Source of the DNA: Periplaneta americana
Lineage: Eukaryota; Arthropoda; Insecta; Blattodea; Blattidae
Direction: 5' to 3'
Assembly (NCBI RefSeq): GCF_040183065.1
Contig: NC_091122.1
Location: 156,429,955-156,493,954, forward strand
DNA: 64,000 bases
In this document: piece after piece, positions 30,790 to 42,524 of the stretch
How the letters are laid out: every line of letters starts with the position of its first letter
Numbering within the stretch: the stretch's first letter is position 1
The notes under the pieces: generated by a model
What the model saw: the letters and a program-made list of their open reading frames with translations, nothing else
Told to the model about the DNA's origin: nothing
Database searches by the model: none
Made by a program: the position numbers and the translations under genes

Positions 30790-31010
30790 TAGTGGGAGGC
30801 GTTCGTATTCAGAGACTGTGCTGTGCTCAGGTGAGGCTTCGAATCCTGGTTGGATTTTTTCAGAGTTTTTCCAACTGTAAAGTGAATATCAAGTAATCTC
30901 ATGATGAATTCTTGGACTAATCTCGCCAAATACCATCTCAGTGCCACTAATTTTACCAGTGCTAAATAACCATTGTCACAGCATTGTTAAATAACCAATA
31001 ACACTGCAGT
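30790..31010 (+). mobile_element. Diverged SINE of the family at 2465
   Basis: It shares TTCGAATCCTGGTTGGATTT (B box), AGTTTTTCCAACTGTAAAGT and the 3' end GCATTGTTAAATAACC with the SINE at 2465-4245. The head is poorly preserved, so the left edge is approximate. Confidence 0.6.
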
Positions 31011-31363
31011 ACGGTATCGATTTTCGGTTTATGTGGGTTTCAGTGTTTTAGACATTTTTATGTAGATTTGCAGCGTCCTGTATATTAAACACATTATCTT
31101 TTATCTGTTGTGCAAAATAAGATTGTCCAAATTCCTTAGTACTTCCACTGATGCTTATCTACATTAGTAACGTAACTTTCTATCTAATGTCTCAGCTGTT
31201 CTTCTTGTTAGTATCAAAGTTTCTGATAGTAAATAGGTTAAGAACATAACAGTCTGTTAGCAGAAGTGGTGGATGGATGATTGGAAATTGTTGTCTGTAT
31301 TTTCTCTTCAGTTTTTTTTGTCACTCACCAATGAAGGGCATTTCTCCGGAACTATTTACCATA

Positions 31364-31578
31364 AACTGGGGTAAAGAGGATCACATGTGGTAAAGTGGAT
31401 CATATGTGTATTGTTAGATAAGTCAGCGCCACATGGATCACACATGCAAAGAAAACTATTTTTAGTGGCATTTATAGAAGAAAGGTTTTCTTTTCATGTG
31501 TGATCCATGTGGCGCTGCCTTATCTAGGCAATACACATATGATCCACTTTACCACATGTGATCCTCTTTACCCCAGTT
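31364..31578. mobile_element. Fold-back MITE (Tc1/mariner-type)
   Basis: Almost the whole 215 bp is one inverted repeat: AACTGGGGTAAAGAGGATCA at the left and its mirror at the right. The arms extend about 87 bp each (through CACATGGATCACACATG) around a ~40-bp centre. TA flanks both ends (31362-31363, 31579-31580). It would fold into a near-perfect hairpin. Confidence 0.8.
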
Positions 31579-31580
31579 TA

Positions 31581-32579
31581 CGGTACTTTCCTGTTCACTG
31601 TTGTCTTATCGTCATTTTTCACACAACAATCACATAGGCAAAATGTTTATAAAAAAATTGCTAAGACGGAAAGCACCTTGAACTCCATGTCATCATGGCA
31701 ACATCTAACTAGATGCCTGGGAATATATTTCACCACCCTCAAATGCAATGTTTCATATTTGGAAGTGACAAGGTATGTGGAATTCAAGAAAGGCAATAGG
31801 AGAAAAAAAAACATAATGGGGATAACCATCCATTTCTGGCTAGCTCTACTATAAATGCAGAATCTATTGTATAAGTTACAAGAAAAGAGTAATATATACA
31901 GTACTGTGGAAATTAAAGTATTACATATAGGGACTTAACATGGGAAATCAGTTTTTCTCAAACATTCTCTCCACTGTTCATTTTAGGGAAATTTTAAGAT
32001 TAAAATGTGAGTCAGAATATAACAATAACAATCCCCAAGGCCGGGCAATCTGATCGATGTTTTTCATAGTTTCCATCAGTCACAAAGGCAAAAGTCGAAT
32101 TGGAAATTTACCATTGCCATTTTAAACCAGTGTGCTACGAATGCTCTGCTGGTGTGCCGCATGAAAATGAAAATAATAACGGTTGTCATAGCAAAAATTG
32201 AAAAAGTAAAAGAGAAAGAATTTTTGGCCTAAGCAAAGCAAATTAACTCTGAAATAATATTTGCACATTGTTACCTCCATAGAGAAGTGTTTCAAAGTCA
32301 CTACTTTTTGAGTTTGCAGTATTGCAATAAACACCTTTAAAAACAGCTTAAAAGATAACCTTATTAGCATTTCACTCCAATCATACTGATTTAAACTATC
32401 ACTGACTACATTGTTACTTTTTTCTTTAGACATCATCCTGATTGTGCTGTATTTTAATTGTCTCGTAATAATATCTTTCTATTATCTAATATTATTTGAA
32501 ATATATTAACATTCTATGTATTTTAGTTTAATTCTGCTACACAGTTTATTTCAGTGTTTAATTAATAGTTCATAGTATT
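31581..32579. other. No recognised gene
   Basis: Short ORFs (31558-31854, 32122-32436) without resemblance. Possibly upstream, non-coding parts of the LINE tail that follows. Confidence 0.35.
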
Positions 32580-32735
32580 TTGTTGTTTAATTTGTAAATA
32601 ACTTTTGTATACATGTAACTCTCATCTAAATCAAATTGTTGAATTCTTTGTAAGTTCATGCATATGTATATACACTTTTTGCTGGTTGAGTGGAAGAGAA
32701 GGCCTTACGGCCTTAACTCTGCCAGCTAAAATAAA

Positions 32736-32785
<50 letters not shown>

Positions 32786-32786
32786 G
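32580..32786 (+). mobile_element. LINE 3' UTR with (ATT)n tail
   Basis: The segment GCTGGTTGAGTGGAAGAGAA, then GGCCTTACGGCCTTAACTC and GCCAGCTAAAATAAATC, is followed by about 14 ATT units. It has the appearance of a CR1/Daphne-type 3' end with a microsatellite tail. The self-complementary AAGGCCTTACGGCCTT can form a hairpin. Confidence 0.55.
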
Positions 32787-33056
32787 CAGCAAGTGATGAA
32801 AATGGTTAATTACATAAAAAGGGCATTAAAAACAACATTAATTTCATATCTTCGCTCTGCAATTGATTCTAAATATACATTCAACTGCTTATTTACACAG
32901 AAGTTAGGTGGTTATCACTTGATCTGAATATCCCGATTTTCTTAGTGATGATAGATTTATCTGATTTATTTGTATTTTATGTCCTCATTTCCAGGGCGCG
33001 AATTAAGATTTCTGATGGGGATAAATTCTAGATTGAGAATACCATACATAAATTTA

Positions 33057-33057
33057 C

Positions 33058-33112
<55 letters not shown>

Positions 33113-33113
33113 G
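33057..33113. repeat. (ATT)n microsatellite
   Basis: About 19 ATT units. No LINE sequence was recognised next to it. Confidence 0.95.
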
Positions 33114-33717
33114 CTATTGTTGACAGTACTGTAATGAAATGTAAACACTGTAAGTAAGAATGAAGAAGTACTGGTAATGAATAACTCACCTCTATATCAC
33201 GACTGGATCACACTTTTAAAAATAGTTGACAAGATGTGTAATTCCTAAGTTATTGATTGTTGTCAGCTTACCGGTGATGATAATACATCAATATTATTTT
33301 CTGTGCTTACTTTATATTTTATAAAGTAGGGCTATACTCGTATTAAAACAATTATATTTTGTGAGGGTGATAGAAGTTATGCCTGGCAGGGTGTTAATAT
33401 GAATTTATGAGAGGAGGATAACTTTCCAACAGGGGGGAAATCCCCCCATCCTCCATTAATTCGCACCCTGCATTCATTTCAATAAACGAAAAGAATAACA
33501 AACAGTCAAACCCGTAGAAAAAAAAAACAAAACAAAAAACAAAGATATTTATCCTAAAAACCATAAAAAAAATCCCTCCTAGGGGGGAATTCACCCCTAC
33601 TTTGGAATTATTGGTTTAGATTATATGAGTGTGCCGCGGGATTTTAAATTATACCTTTAGTGTCATAACCATTGAAAAATTAAAATCAGTTAAATTAATA
33701 AAAGCTATATATTATAA
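33114..33717. other. No recognised gene
   Basis: Includes an inverted-looking pair of CCCCCC/GGGGGG-rich segments near 33430 and 33590 (AGGGGGGAAATCCCCCC, TAGGGGGGAATTCACCCC) but no definable element. Confidence 0.35.
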
Positions 33718-34871
33718 CTAGCCATACCCGTGTGCTCCGCTGCACCCGTTAGAAATAAATATAAAGTAATTACATAATTAAAATAGGATATTTGATCCAG
33801 GGAAGATTCGTGTTTGATAGAAGGATAAATCGTTTAATATGTTACTTAATTTAAATTGCATCCAAATAATTAAAATGCGATCATTTTGGTCCAGAGACCA
33901 CTCATTTGGTGCAATGACAATTCCTTTAACACGTTTCTAATTTTTATTACATGCAACCATAGTTTAATGAACATTGACATATCATTTAGTTTTAATGTGT
34001 ATACTTTATTTTACTTGTTATAGGTTTCCATTGAATTATGGTAATAACTTAATTTTAACCATTGTTTTCTACGTATTCAGTAAATGGCGTTTGGCCCACT
34101 ATGGTTCTGAACCCTTCAAATAACTTAAATTATATAATATAATATAATATTATATTATTATTATTATTATTACATTATATTATATCAGAAGTTACTGTAA
34201 GAACATTATAGCATTATGTCCATCTAGAGAAACTACACTTCCCAATGGTGAAATAATAATTAATTATACAAATCGGTTAATTTAGCTTCCGATATTACTT
34301 CATACAAACACAGAAACATTCTCTGTAGGCTATCTTTCATAGCTTTCGATTGTTGCTGTCCAAGGCCCCTTATAGACGAAGTCATTTGTTTTTTATTTCA
34401 TTATACGGCCTTAAATGGCAGTTATTTTAATTTTAAAACTCATTTATCTCATTAAATATCAGTCCTATCAAAATTTTTCAAGGAATAAAACTTATCGATC
34501 ATTATTTTTAAAGAAACTTTTGTTATGTAACATTTTCCACAAAAATCAATAATAAGCGAGATATTTCGATTTATTTAATTCAGGCCCCCTTATAACCCCC
34601 CTTTTAAATAATGTATTTTGAATGCCATATAGCCTAAAATCTAAGTTACAACGAACTTAATTTATATTCCAATTTTCATCGAAATCTGTTCATCCATTAT
34701 CGCGTGAAAAGGTAACAAACATACAGACAGACAGACAGACATACAAACAAAAATTTCAAAAAAGCGATTTTCGGTTTCAGGGTGGTTAATTATATATGTT
34801 AGGACCAATTATTTTTGGAAAATCGAAAATTACCAGAAAAATTTCGGCTACAGATTTATTATTAGTATAGA
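33718..34871 (-). mobile_element. Non-autonomous Helitron, second copy
   Basis: On the minus strand it starts TCTATACTAATAATAAATC (from 34871) and ends CACGGGTATGGCTAG (at 33718). The 3' end has a hairpin-forming GGGTGCAGCGGAGCACACGG. It sits between A and T with no duplication. The body matches 7706-8686 in most segments (CTGTCTGTCTG run, TTGGTCCTAACATATATAAT). Confidence 0.8.
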
Positions 34872-36723
34872 TATGACAATAGAACACGGCCTACTGATAT
34901 ATCCTAAGGTCCCACACACGTGATATGACCTAGATGTTAAGATGTGTTTAAATAAACCTATTTAAATAAAAAAATAGTTTTTACTGTCAGAGTAAAACAG
35001 TAATATTACTACCAACATTAAATTTTTATATTAGCAATTCTGTTTCAATGATATGGGCCATGATTCGAAACAATGTTACATAATTAACTTTACTGATTTC
35101 AAGTAGCGCTGTGTTAGTTCTACCAGTTCCATATAACAGTGTGAAACTCGATGTTAAATACAGCAGAAATAAAAGACACGACTGTAAAATGTTAAATAAA
35201 GCAAATGAAGTTACATTTTAGAATTTTATTTAATTCATTCCTCTGAACTTAAGAAAATAAAATAGCTGGTAGTCATTTTCGATATATTTTTAGTCCTTTA
35301 ATATTTTTCCTTATAAAATTTTGCTGTGAAACATACAGTGAAAATAGTTTTTACAAATAAAAGATTTCCCATGTTAAGTCCCTATGTCCAGTACTTCGAT
35401 TCCCACAGTGTGTACTTTTTTGTATAATTATTAAATAGCAATAGGCTAAACATAATAAACAAAATTTGTAATGAATATACATTATAGATTCTTGAAGACA
35501 ACATGAAAAGTATATTTTTAGTGTTCGAAAATTCTTCTGATGGAGCTGTGGTAAAGCTTTCTGAAGACTAGCACTACTTGGTGTAACAATGTATGAAATA
35601 TGCCCAGCTAATTAATTTGTTATTTAAAACGAGTTACACAGCGGAAGTGACTGTAATATTACATGAAAATTTAAACAACATATTTGTTGTTATACACAGC
35701 AGTTGTAGAAAACTTACAATGAAATATTGGACCCATATTACATTTCCAGATTTATATGGAATACACTACTGATACGTAATTTCTAACGTTCATTTAGGGC
35801 ATATACATTATAAGAAATGTATCTTTCTTCTTGATATATTCTGAAAGTATCTTGTTTTACAACATTAATAATTTTAGCAGGAAAGTGCTCAATTTTCAGT
35901 ATGCATAGTATTTTAGTATCGTGAGAATACCAAGGTAAATCTCTTATAACACAATCTCTTTCATGCTGCATATATTATTTAAGTAAAAATAGCTTTTATC
36001 TAATCCTAAATACTAACACTAGAGAAATTCCTATTTCTGATTAAAGAATTCACTCAGACTAAATGGTTTTATTCTTGCAGGCTGAAGATTACGTCAGATT
36101 GTGCTTTACCTACCAGGCAGTATTGGACAACCTCTATATTGCAAAACATTTTACATAATACATATAAAACATATCATAGTAAAGCACCTACTATAATGTA
36201 CATCAAATAGGGAGTACCGATATCACAAGAAGTAAAACATTTATCATGTACTACATATTAGTCATATATAATACTTCATTACATCTAAGTAGAACTGTAT
36301 CATTTTTACCATTTATGTACGTTTAGTTACTTTGTATGCCATCATAATTGCCCCTTTCATACGCAGTTAACATTTTTATTTTTCTTTATCTTACAAGGGA
36401 GGTGCTCAAACTGTCATTGTGGATTTTGGTGAAAATGCGTCTTAAGCTAATTTAGGGTCGCTGACTAACCTGGTAATAGTCACTCGTTTTGCATTAGAGC
36501 CCTTCAGCTGCTCCAGAATCTTGAAGAATGCAATATTATACATCGTTTTTTCGCATAAGCAGCTACTGTTGCTGCACTTCGCAACTTTTGCCCCATTCTT
36601 ACTGGTCGTGATATGCTACACAGACAGTGGTACACGAAGCTTGCAAGCAGCAGATTCTCTTGTGTTCTCATCAATCATAGTCAACGAATTTCAATGGTAG
36701 TGATAATGCCATTACCAAGACAT
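34872..36723. other. No recognised gene
   Basis: A long AT-rich stretch. One acceptor-like site (TTCTTGCAG at about 36072-36080) precedes a 33-codon frame, AEDYVRLCFTYQAVLDN..., but no matching donor, partner exon or family was found. Confidence 0.35.
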
Positions 36724-36738
36724 TTAAACAAAAATGTG

Positions 36739-37261
36739 TGTGTGTGTCTAATGCCTACCCACTTCACTTAACGTGATTCGGGTTCCACATACTGCGGATA
36801 GATGGCAGAACTGTGACCCATTTTCAAGTTGCACACCACTTTGGCGGGCAACATAATGCATGATGTGAATCTGTGAAGAGTTATGTCGTGTACTAGTGAG
36901 TGTATGTGTAAGTGTTCGTGTAGATGTATTGTAGGGAATGGGTGAAGATGATGGTGAAGGTGAGGAAGGGAGAAGAGGAAACCCGGAGCGGGCACATAGC
37001 CTACTCCTGTCGAATAGCACCAAGGGAGCCGCCAGGTTTAATGTCCCCATCCGACAGACGAATCACTAACAACAGTGACATATGCCTTCTCTTCATATGC
37101 ACTGCAGAAAAATTTGGGATTTAACCCAGGCATATTGGTGCACAATCTAGTGATTAGAAGTTGTGCACCGCCATCTCTTCTAGTCCCGAGGTAGAAATGT
37201 TACATTAAAATTTCTGACCGCACCGGGAATGGAACCCAGGCCGGCTAGTCTGGAGACAGAC
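36739..37261 (-). mobile_element. Long (523-bp) SINE with 15-bp target duplication and CA tail
   Basis: Bounded by TTAAACAAAAATGTG at 36724-36738 and 37262-37276. The minus strand starts near TAGCCGGCCTGGGTTCCATT, a tRNA-like B-box region. It runs through GACATTAAACCTGGCGGCTC and TGCTATTCGACAGGAGTAGG, and ends in a (CA)n tail. The minus-strand ORF of 100 codons inside is incidental. Confidence 0.75.
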
Positions 37262-37463
37262 TTAAACAAAAATGTGGTACAAGAATTTCAAACATTTCAT
37301 TCAAATGCCAAGATACTGTTCAGTTTGTAATTTTAATATAACTAACTTTTTATGATAAAGTTTTCGAACATCTTAGAATGACCAGGAAAACGATTTCTTG
37401 AAAGTATTATCATAGCATTATGGGAACCAATGAATAGCGTCCAATATAATTCATTTTCAGTTA

Positions 37464-37467
<4 letters not shown>

Positions 37468-37494
<27 letters not shown>
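37468..37494. repeat. (GT)n microsatellite
   Basis: About 13 GT units. Confidence 0.9.
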
Positions 37495-37495
<1 letters not shown>

Positions 37496-37509
37496 ATTCC
37501 CTTATACTT

Positions 37510-37980
37510 ATCATATTTACCCCTGTATAGCCGCACTTTTTTTACCCAAAATCTAAGTAAAAAAAATTGAGTGCGGCTTATACTTGAGACATTCTAAAGT
37601 ATAACAAATTTCTTATAAAATACAGTAACATACGGTATCTTATTATGTATAAAAAACGTACTTCAACCAGTCATCTCCATCTGTGTATTCACAAAAATTC
37701 AAGTGCATTGTTTGCTTTCATCTATCGTCGCACATTTTTCGTCTATATCAGACTTCCTCTCTGCTGCTCTGTTTCCATTTCTCGTGCATATCGCACTACT
37801 TGCAATTTAAATTTTGACGAGTAGCCTGTTCTCACTCGACCCATGATTTCACACACTGAACTCCCACCGTAACGAATAACGAGCAGTGACCAACCCTCCA
37901 GCACCTTCGTTACACGTGGTACTGTTAGGCGGCCAAAGAACAACAATGCAGAAAGGATATGTGAAACAGGAACAGGCAAA
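37510..37980 (-). mobile_element. Pogo-like transposon fragment with N-terminal HTH relic
   Basis: The minus strand contains a short frame MGRVRTGYSSKFKLQVVRYA followed by REMETEQQRG. The FKLxVVxYA block is the start of a Brinker/pogo-type DNA-binding helix. It then stops and, after about 200 bp, ends in AAAGTGCGGCTATACAGGGG. A second AGTGCGGCTTATACTTGAG lies 50 bp inside. The catalytic region is deleted, and the SINE at 38001 may have interrupted the 5' side. Confidence 0.5.
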
Positions 37981-38000
37981 ATGTGCCTAACCCTTGAATT

Positions 38001-38256
38001 TTTTTTATTTTAGTAGGTTATTTTACGATGCTTTATCATCTTAGGTTTTTTTAGCGCCTGAATGAGATAAAGGTGATAATGCCGGTGAAATGAGTCCAGG
38101 TTCCAGCACCGAAAGTTACCCAGCATTTGCTCATATTGGGTTGAGGGAAAGCCCTGGAAAAAACCTCAACCAGGTAACTTGCCCCGACTGAGATGCGAAT
38201 CCGGGCCACCTGGTTTCGCGGCCAGATGCGCTGACCATTTCTCTACAGGTGTGGAC
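38001..38256 (-). mobile_element. SINE with 11-bp target duplication
   Basis: A minus-strand SINE flanked by ACCCTTGAATT (37990-38000, 38257-38267). The head near 38250-38180 has a tRNA-like A box (AATGGTCAGCGCATCTGGCC) and a B-box-like GGATTCGCATC. The body contains GGTTGAGGTTTTTTCCAGGG. Confidence 0.75.
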
Positions 38257-38267
38257 ACCCTTGAATT

Positions 38268-39125
38268 GGAGGAGGAGAAGAAATGTTTTCTACTACTCAA
38301 GAAGTATGCAACTAGTAGTGTTTTAAATAGTACTTAGCACGAAGAGATATAAAAATGTTCACTTTGAAAAAGTTCAGAATTGTAAAAAAACGCTACAATG
38401 TTCGTTATCTGCTACCGCAAACGTGCTGCACAACTATATTCGTGCACACGTGGCTCTTTCTCCCATAATAAATGTCAGGAGTCACCTCCCGCACTCATGG
38501 ATTTGCATGCAAAAATGAAACAATCAGCTAGTATCATATTAATCAACGATCCTAAATTAGTTTATAACAGCATTATCACGAAAATCCACCAATAAAAATT
38601 TAGCACTGCTCTTGTTAGTAAATATGCATACACAATCCTATATTGGCTCGGTGCAATACAAATACCGTTTCTTGTCACTTGTGTAGAATTTTAAGCATTG
38701 GGTATATATATTAGTAACTAGTGTGATATAAAAGATTTATAAAGCAGATGATAATTTTAGTAATAGATTTGATAACAGCAAAGGCACAAGATTAGGCTTT
38801 GAATACTTAACAACATTCCTAATGTATTGGCATCATATGACTGTATATATATAATCTCACATCATCAGAAGTAAAAATAAATCAATCATATAATATATGG
38901 AACACTTCTGCAAAAAACCACGCAGATATATTACACTTAATTTTTATACAAGTCTTACATCATATTCAATCGTAATTCTTTGCTTATTTCAAGATTCTTT
39001 TAGAACATCTCTCAACCCAGTGTATACAGCATCATCAAAGCAGAATAAAGAAGGGCAAAAGAGAAATAAGAAGCAGAATCGAGTATTACGAAAAATATCT
39101 CTGGGCTAAAGTACATTATAAAATA
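38268..39125. other. No recognised gene
   Basis: AT-rich, no repeat ends or exon signals beyond short chance ORFs. Confidence 0.35.
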
Positions 39126-40102
39126 CACTGGTCTACAAAAAAAGACTTTTTGGTCTGCTAATGAGGAAATTTCAAGTGTTTTATACTGAAATTGATGCCC
39201 TGATTCCAGATCTGTAATCCGATTTATCATAGCAAGTCAGGTTTTTGAGTTGTGGGACTGTAACATTAATTCTAAATCTTACTATTCGAGATATACCTGT
39301 GCTATAAAGTCAATGTTATAAATTGAGCTTAGTTTATATATTCTTTGTAAATTGTTATACTATTTTAAATAAATTTATAAGAAGATACACACTTACAATA
39401 TGTAGTAAGCACTAAAAAACTCTGTTAAAAGTGCTTGAGACCTTTGCTTTTCCGCTTATGTTGGCATGTGGTTGATCGCTGTAGGAACCAGCAGAAATCA
39501 CCCATTGTGCTCGGACCATATTGACTTTGGTACCTGGATTCCATCGTTGATATGTCCTGATGGAACCTCTCACCATGTTCGCCGAGATTTTATAGAAAAA
39601 AAAAGTCGAGGTGTGAATGAAGAAAGTGCATTTTTGAAGACCTGTGATAACCTAGATTCTGAAATGCTCTAAGCATGTTATAAACTAGCTCAGTATAATT
39701 ATCAGCTCGATAATTTCCTAAAAACCTAGCTGACACTAGTACAAATGTGTCCCAAGCTTCCAGTTCAAGAGCACTCAATTTTGACCTGAATGTAGTGTCA
39801 CACATCATAATTAAAAATTAAAAATGTTATTACTTGTGATGTGATAGAAAAAAACGGACTTCAGAGCTGTAATCAGCACACTCAAATTAAGGTTAGTACA
39901 CTTGTTTTTGTTCGGTAGCAAAATCACAAATAAAATTAATAAAATGAATCTAAATGTATTAAAAATGCACAAATTAAAAATGTTATTATTTTAAAATTAT
40001 GACGTGACAGAAAAATATGAACTTCAGATCTGTAATTAGCACACTCAAATTAGGATTGGTACACTTATTTTTGTTCAGTAGCAAAATCACTGTAGACCAG
40101 TG
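39126..40102. mobile_element. Unclassified TIR transposon
   Basis: A perfect 12-bp inverted end CACTGGTCTACA (39126-39137) and TGTAGACCAGTG (40091-40102) encloses a minus-strand protein relic (39440-39808) and a tandem duplication (39820-39938 and 39972-40090, each ending GTAGCAAAATCAC). Target duplications are not clear. I cannot place it in a named superfamily. Confidence 0.5.
39440..39808 (-). pseudogene. Repeat-associated protein with HGERFHQDIS motif, broken
   Basis: The minus strand reads MMCDTTFRSKLSALELEAWD, then LGYHRSSKMHFLHSHLDFF, then a stop, then NLGEHGERFHQDISTMESRY and MGDFCWFLQRSTTCQHKRKSK. I recall proteins ending HLDFFPENLGxxSDEHGERFHQDIS...DYCW as a common multi-copy family in arthropod and cnidarian genomes of unsettled function; that is memory, not a search. 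The histidine- and aspartate-rich block could be catalytic. The stop and a short deletion at the DFF/NLG junction show it is dead. Confidence 0.5.
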
Positions 40103-41090
40103 ATATAGGGGAGGAAAAAGAAGGAAACTGGAACTTCATAGTGTCATTAATGCCAAAAGTTCAGAGAAATATTAGTTGACCATATCTGGAAAGGAACCAA
40201 TCGTAATAATTTGTTAGACTTTAGAACGCAAATAATGAATTACTTATTAGTTATTACCTAGGTTGAGAAATATTGCACATTTTACAGACGCTAGTCACAG
40301 CACAATAAATTCATCCATCAAATAAAAATTTAGTTTACCTTCAGAACAAATGCAAAAATCACACAACAGTTGAGGAATCCAGTGACATAGTATGATTACA
40401 AACACTAAATATACCGAAATTTTCACAATGATTCTCAGAAAGATATAAAAGCACATATTATTAACATCTACTTAATATAGGTGTAGACATACATAATTGA
40501 AAACATTAGTATAATCTAGTTTCAAATTCGATAACTAGCAACAGATAGAAATCTCATTAGAAATTAAAATGTATTTATTATCATTACTCGAACCCACTAC
40601 CAGGGACACGAGTCTAGATGATGAAGAAGATTATTTTAGCCTATACAAAAACATGATTTATGAAAAGATTATGCCAGTGTCTCCTAACATATCACGTTAT
40701 AAGCTACCACAATTATAACTATCATAATATCTTGAGCAATAAGTCAAACGTAAATCAATTCAGCAAAGATAAAATGCCCATTTAACTCGTATTATATGAA
40801 AAGGATTGGAAGCTTAAGATGATAATTGACCAGAAAAATCTGCTGAATACAATAAGTGGAAAGACGATTATGAAGTAATCCTCCAAGATCACTTGATTTG
40901 ATTAGGATAATCCACGTAACATTATTTATTAGAAATAATCTCGATATTCCTGAGTCACACGCATGTTTAGCACCAGATACTATGTTCGTAAATAATAAAT
41001 CTGTTCTGGTCTGGTAATTTCTTTCTATAAGGAAGACATTTTTTTTTAATTCCTTTAGCTATGGTCAACTAGTCTTTTCGCAATTCTAAT
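40103..41090. other. No recognised gene
   Basis: AT-rich, no structure found. Confidence 0.35.
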
Positions 41091-42250
41091 ACAGTATAAC
41101 CTTGTTAATACGTTCATCAAAGGACTGCCATAGGAAACATTTTATATTGTGTATTATTTACAGCGAAAAATGCAAATAAGAGGTTATTTCATACGAAAAA
41201 ATCTTTCATTGTTGTTTGCCGTATGTTTGTACCAGTGGCGTAGCGTCAATATAAGCTAAAAAGCTTAGCTTCCCCAGTTAATAATAATTTCATAATAAAC
41301 CTGCAGTTTATGGACAAAATTATTTATTAATTTTAATAGAATTTATATTTACGCGTTAAATATTGTGATGCGGCAGCTCAGGATGATTTGTGATGCAGAA
41401 GTAAACAAGAAGCCTGCACACACCAGCTTCCAAGCAGACTGGTTTCTTCTGTGTAATCCACCCCGCAGATTTTCCATCCCTTTCTAACTAAACTACCCTA
41501 GTCGCAAGGCTCGCAAGAAGCTAGCTTTAACATTTAAAATAAGTAGTTTCCGAGTTATCCCTTTTCGTCAGTTGTGTTCAGTTGAAGTGTTAGTGTGCAT
41601 TGTGGCTGATATAATAAATAATGAGCGAAATAACAATTCCTGACACTAATTTACTTGAATTTTTTAGAACAATTGTATTATCAAACTGACTTACGAACAA
41701 AAGTGTGATTTAAAAAAGAAATGACCGACTCCCTTGCTGCCAATGAAGGACACAATCAAAAGACAGACGCATACTTACGTAATGATACTAATATTGTGAT
41801 TTATCTAAGTATGACAGGGAGTTAGCTAATGTTATACTTATACGTGTCTATTTGTTAAGAGATAGGCCTATGTGTAAATCGTGAAATCATATTTTACTAT
41901 GTATCATTTGAGATCATGCCTTATTGGTGTTACTTACGATGTTCCAACCAATCTTCGACTGCTGACTTGAAATTGACTACTATTTATTTTAAGACTGTAT
42001 TTTTGTAATACGTTTTCTCATATTGCATGAAAGACAACTTGAGTTAGCTTCCCCTGCTCAAAATTTCATGCTACGCCACTGGTTTGTACTACTATTATGA
42101 ATGGTAACATTTTCTCTGCAGTTCAAGTAACTACAGATAATTTCACTTGATACACCACTAGGAGCAACACAAATGTAATTTTTCACTTATAGATAGAGAT
42201 TTCTGCTTTGTCTTTTTGCACTAACAAACTAACTGCACACTCACAGAATT
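41091..42250. mobile_element. Pogo-like end, split by a hAT element
   Basis: ACAGTATAACCTTGTTAATA at 41091, followed by CATCAAAGGACTG, parallels the left end of the pogo-like element at 14103. The segment TTGTTTGCCGTATGTTTGTA just before the hAT insertion parallels the sequence coding the end of the HTH ORF there. The right-hand end could not be fixed. Confidence 0.4.
41233..42081. mobile_element. hAT element with perfect 8-bp duplication
   Basis: Ends CAGTGGCGTAGC (41233) and GCTACGCCACTG (to 42081) are exact inverted repeats, flanked by GTTTGTAC on both sides (41225-41232, 42082-42089). The CAGTGGCGTAGC end is typical of one hAT branch. The interior (849 bp) lacks a transposase frame. Confidence 0.9.
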
Positions 42251-42524
42251 CAAAGGATGACTAAATTTTACAGAAAGAACAGGAATATATTGATAGGGAG
42301 ACTTTTGAGTGTTAAAATCATTTCATACAAAGGAAAGTACAGGTAAATACATTTTTGGGCCGGTCCATGATTGCCGAGGCCTTGAGGAAGAAAGGTCTCA
42401 CTGTACACAAAGAAGTCCATGGCATCTCTCAAGAATGGATCCTGTCGGCGAATTGACATGCTTGCCATTCCACCAGGTTCTACATCCGCCTACATTATAG
42501 ACCCGAGGAGCAACAGCCCGCTTA

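Noticed and set aside
32722-32796. ORFs rich in Tyr or Asn (also 32966-33148)
   Set aside because: They are translations of ATT microsatellites.
36081-36160. Possible exon after TTCTTGCAG
   Set aside because: No donor, no partner exon and no recognisable protein; a single acceptor-like site is weak evidence.
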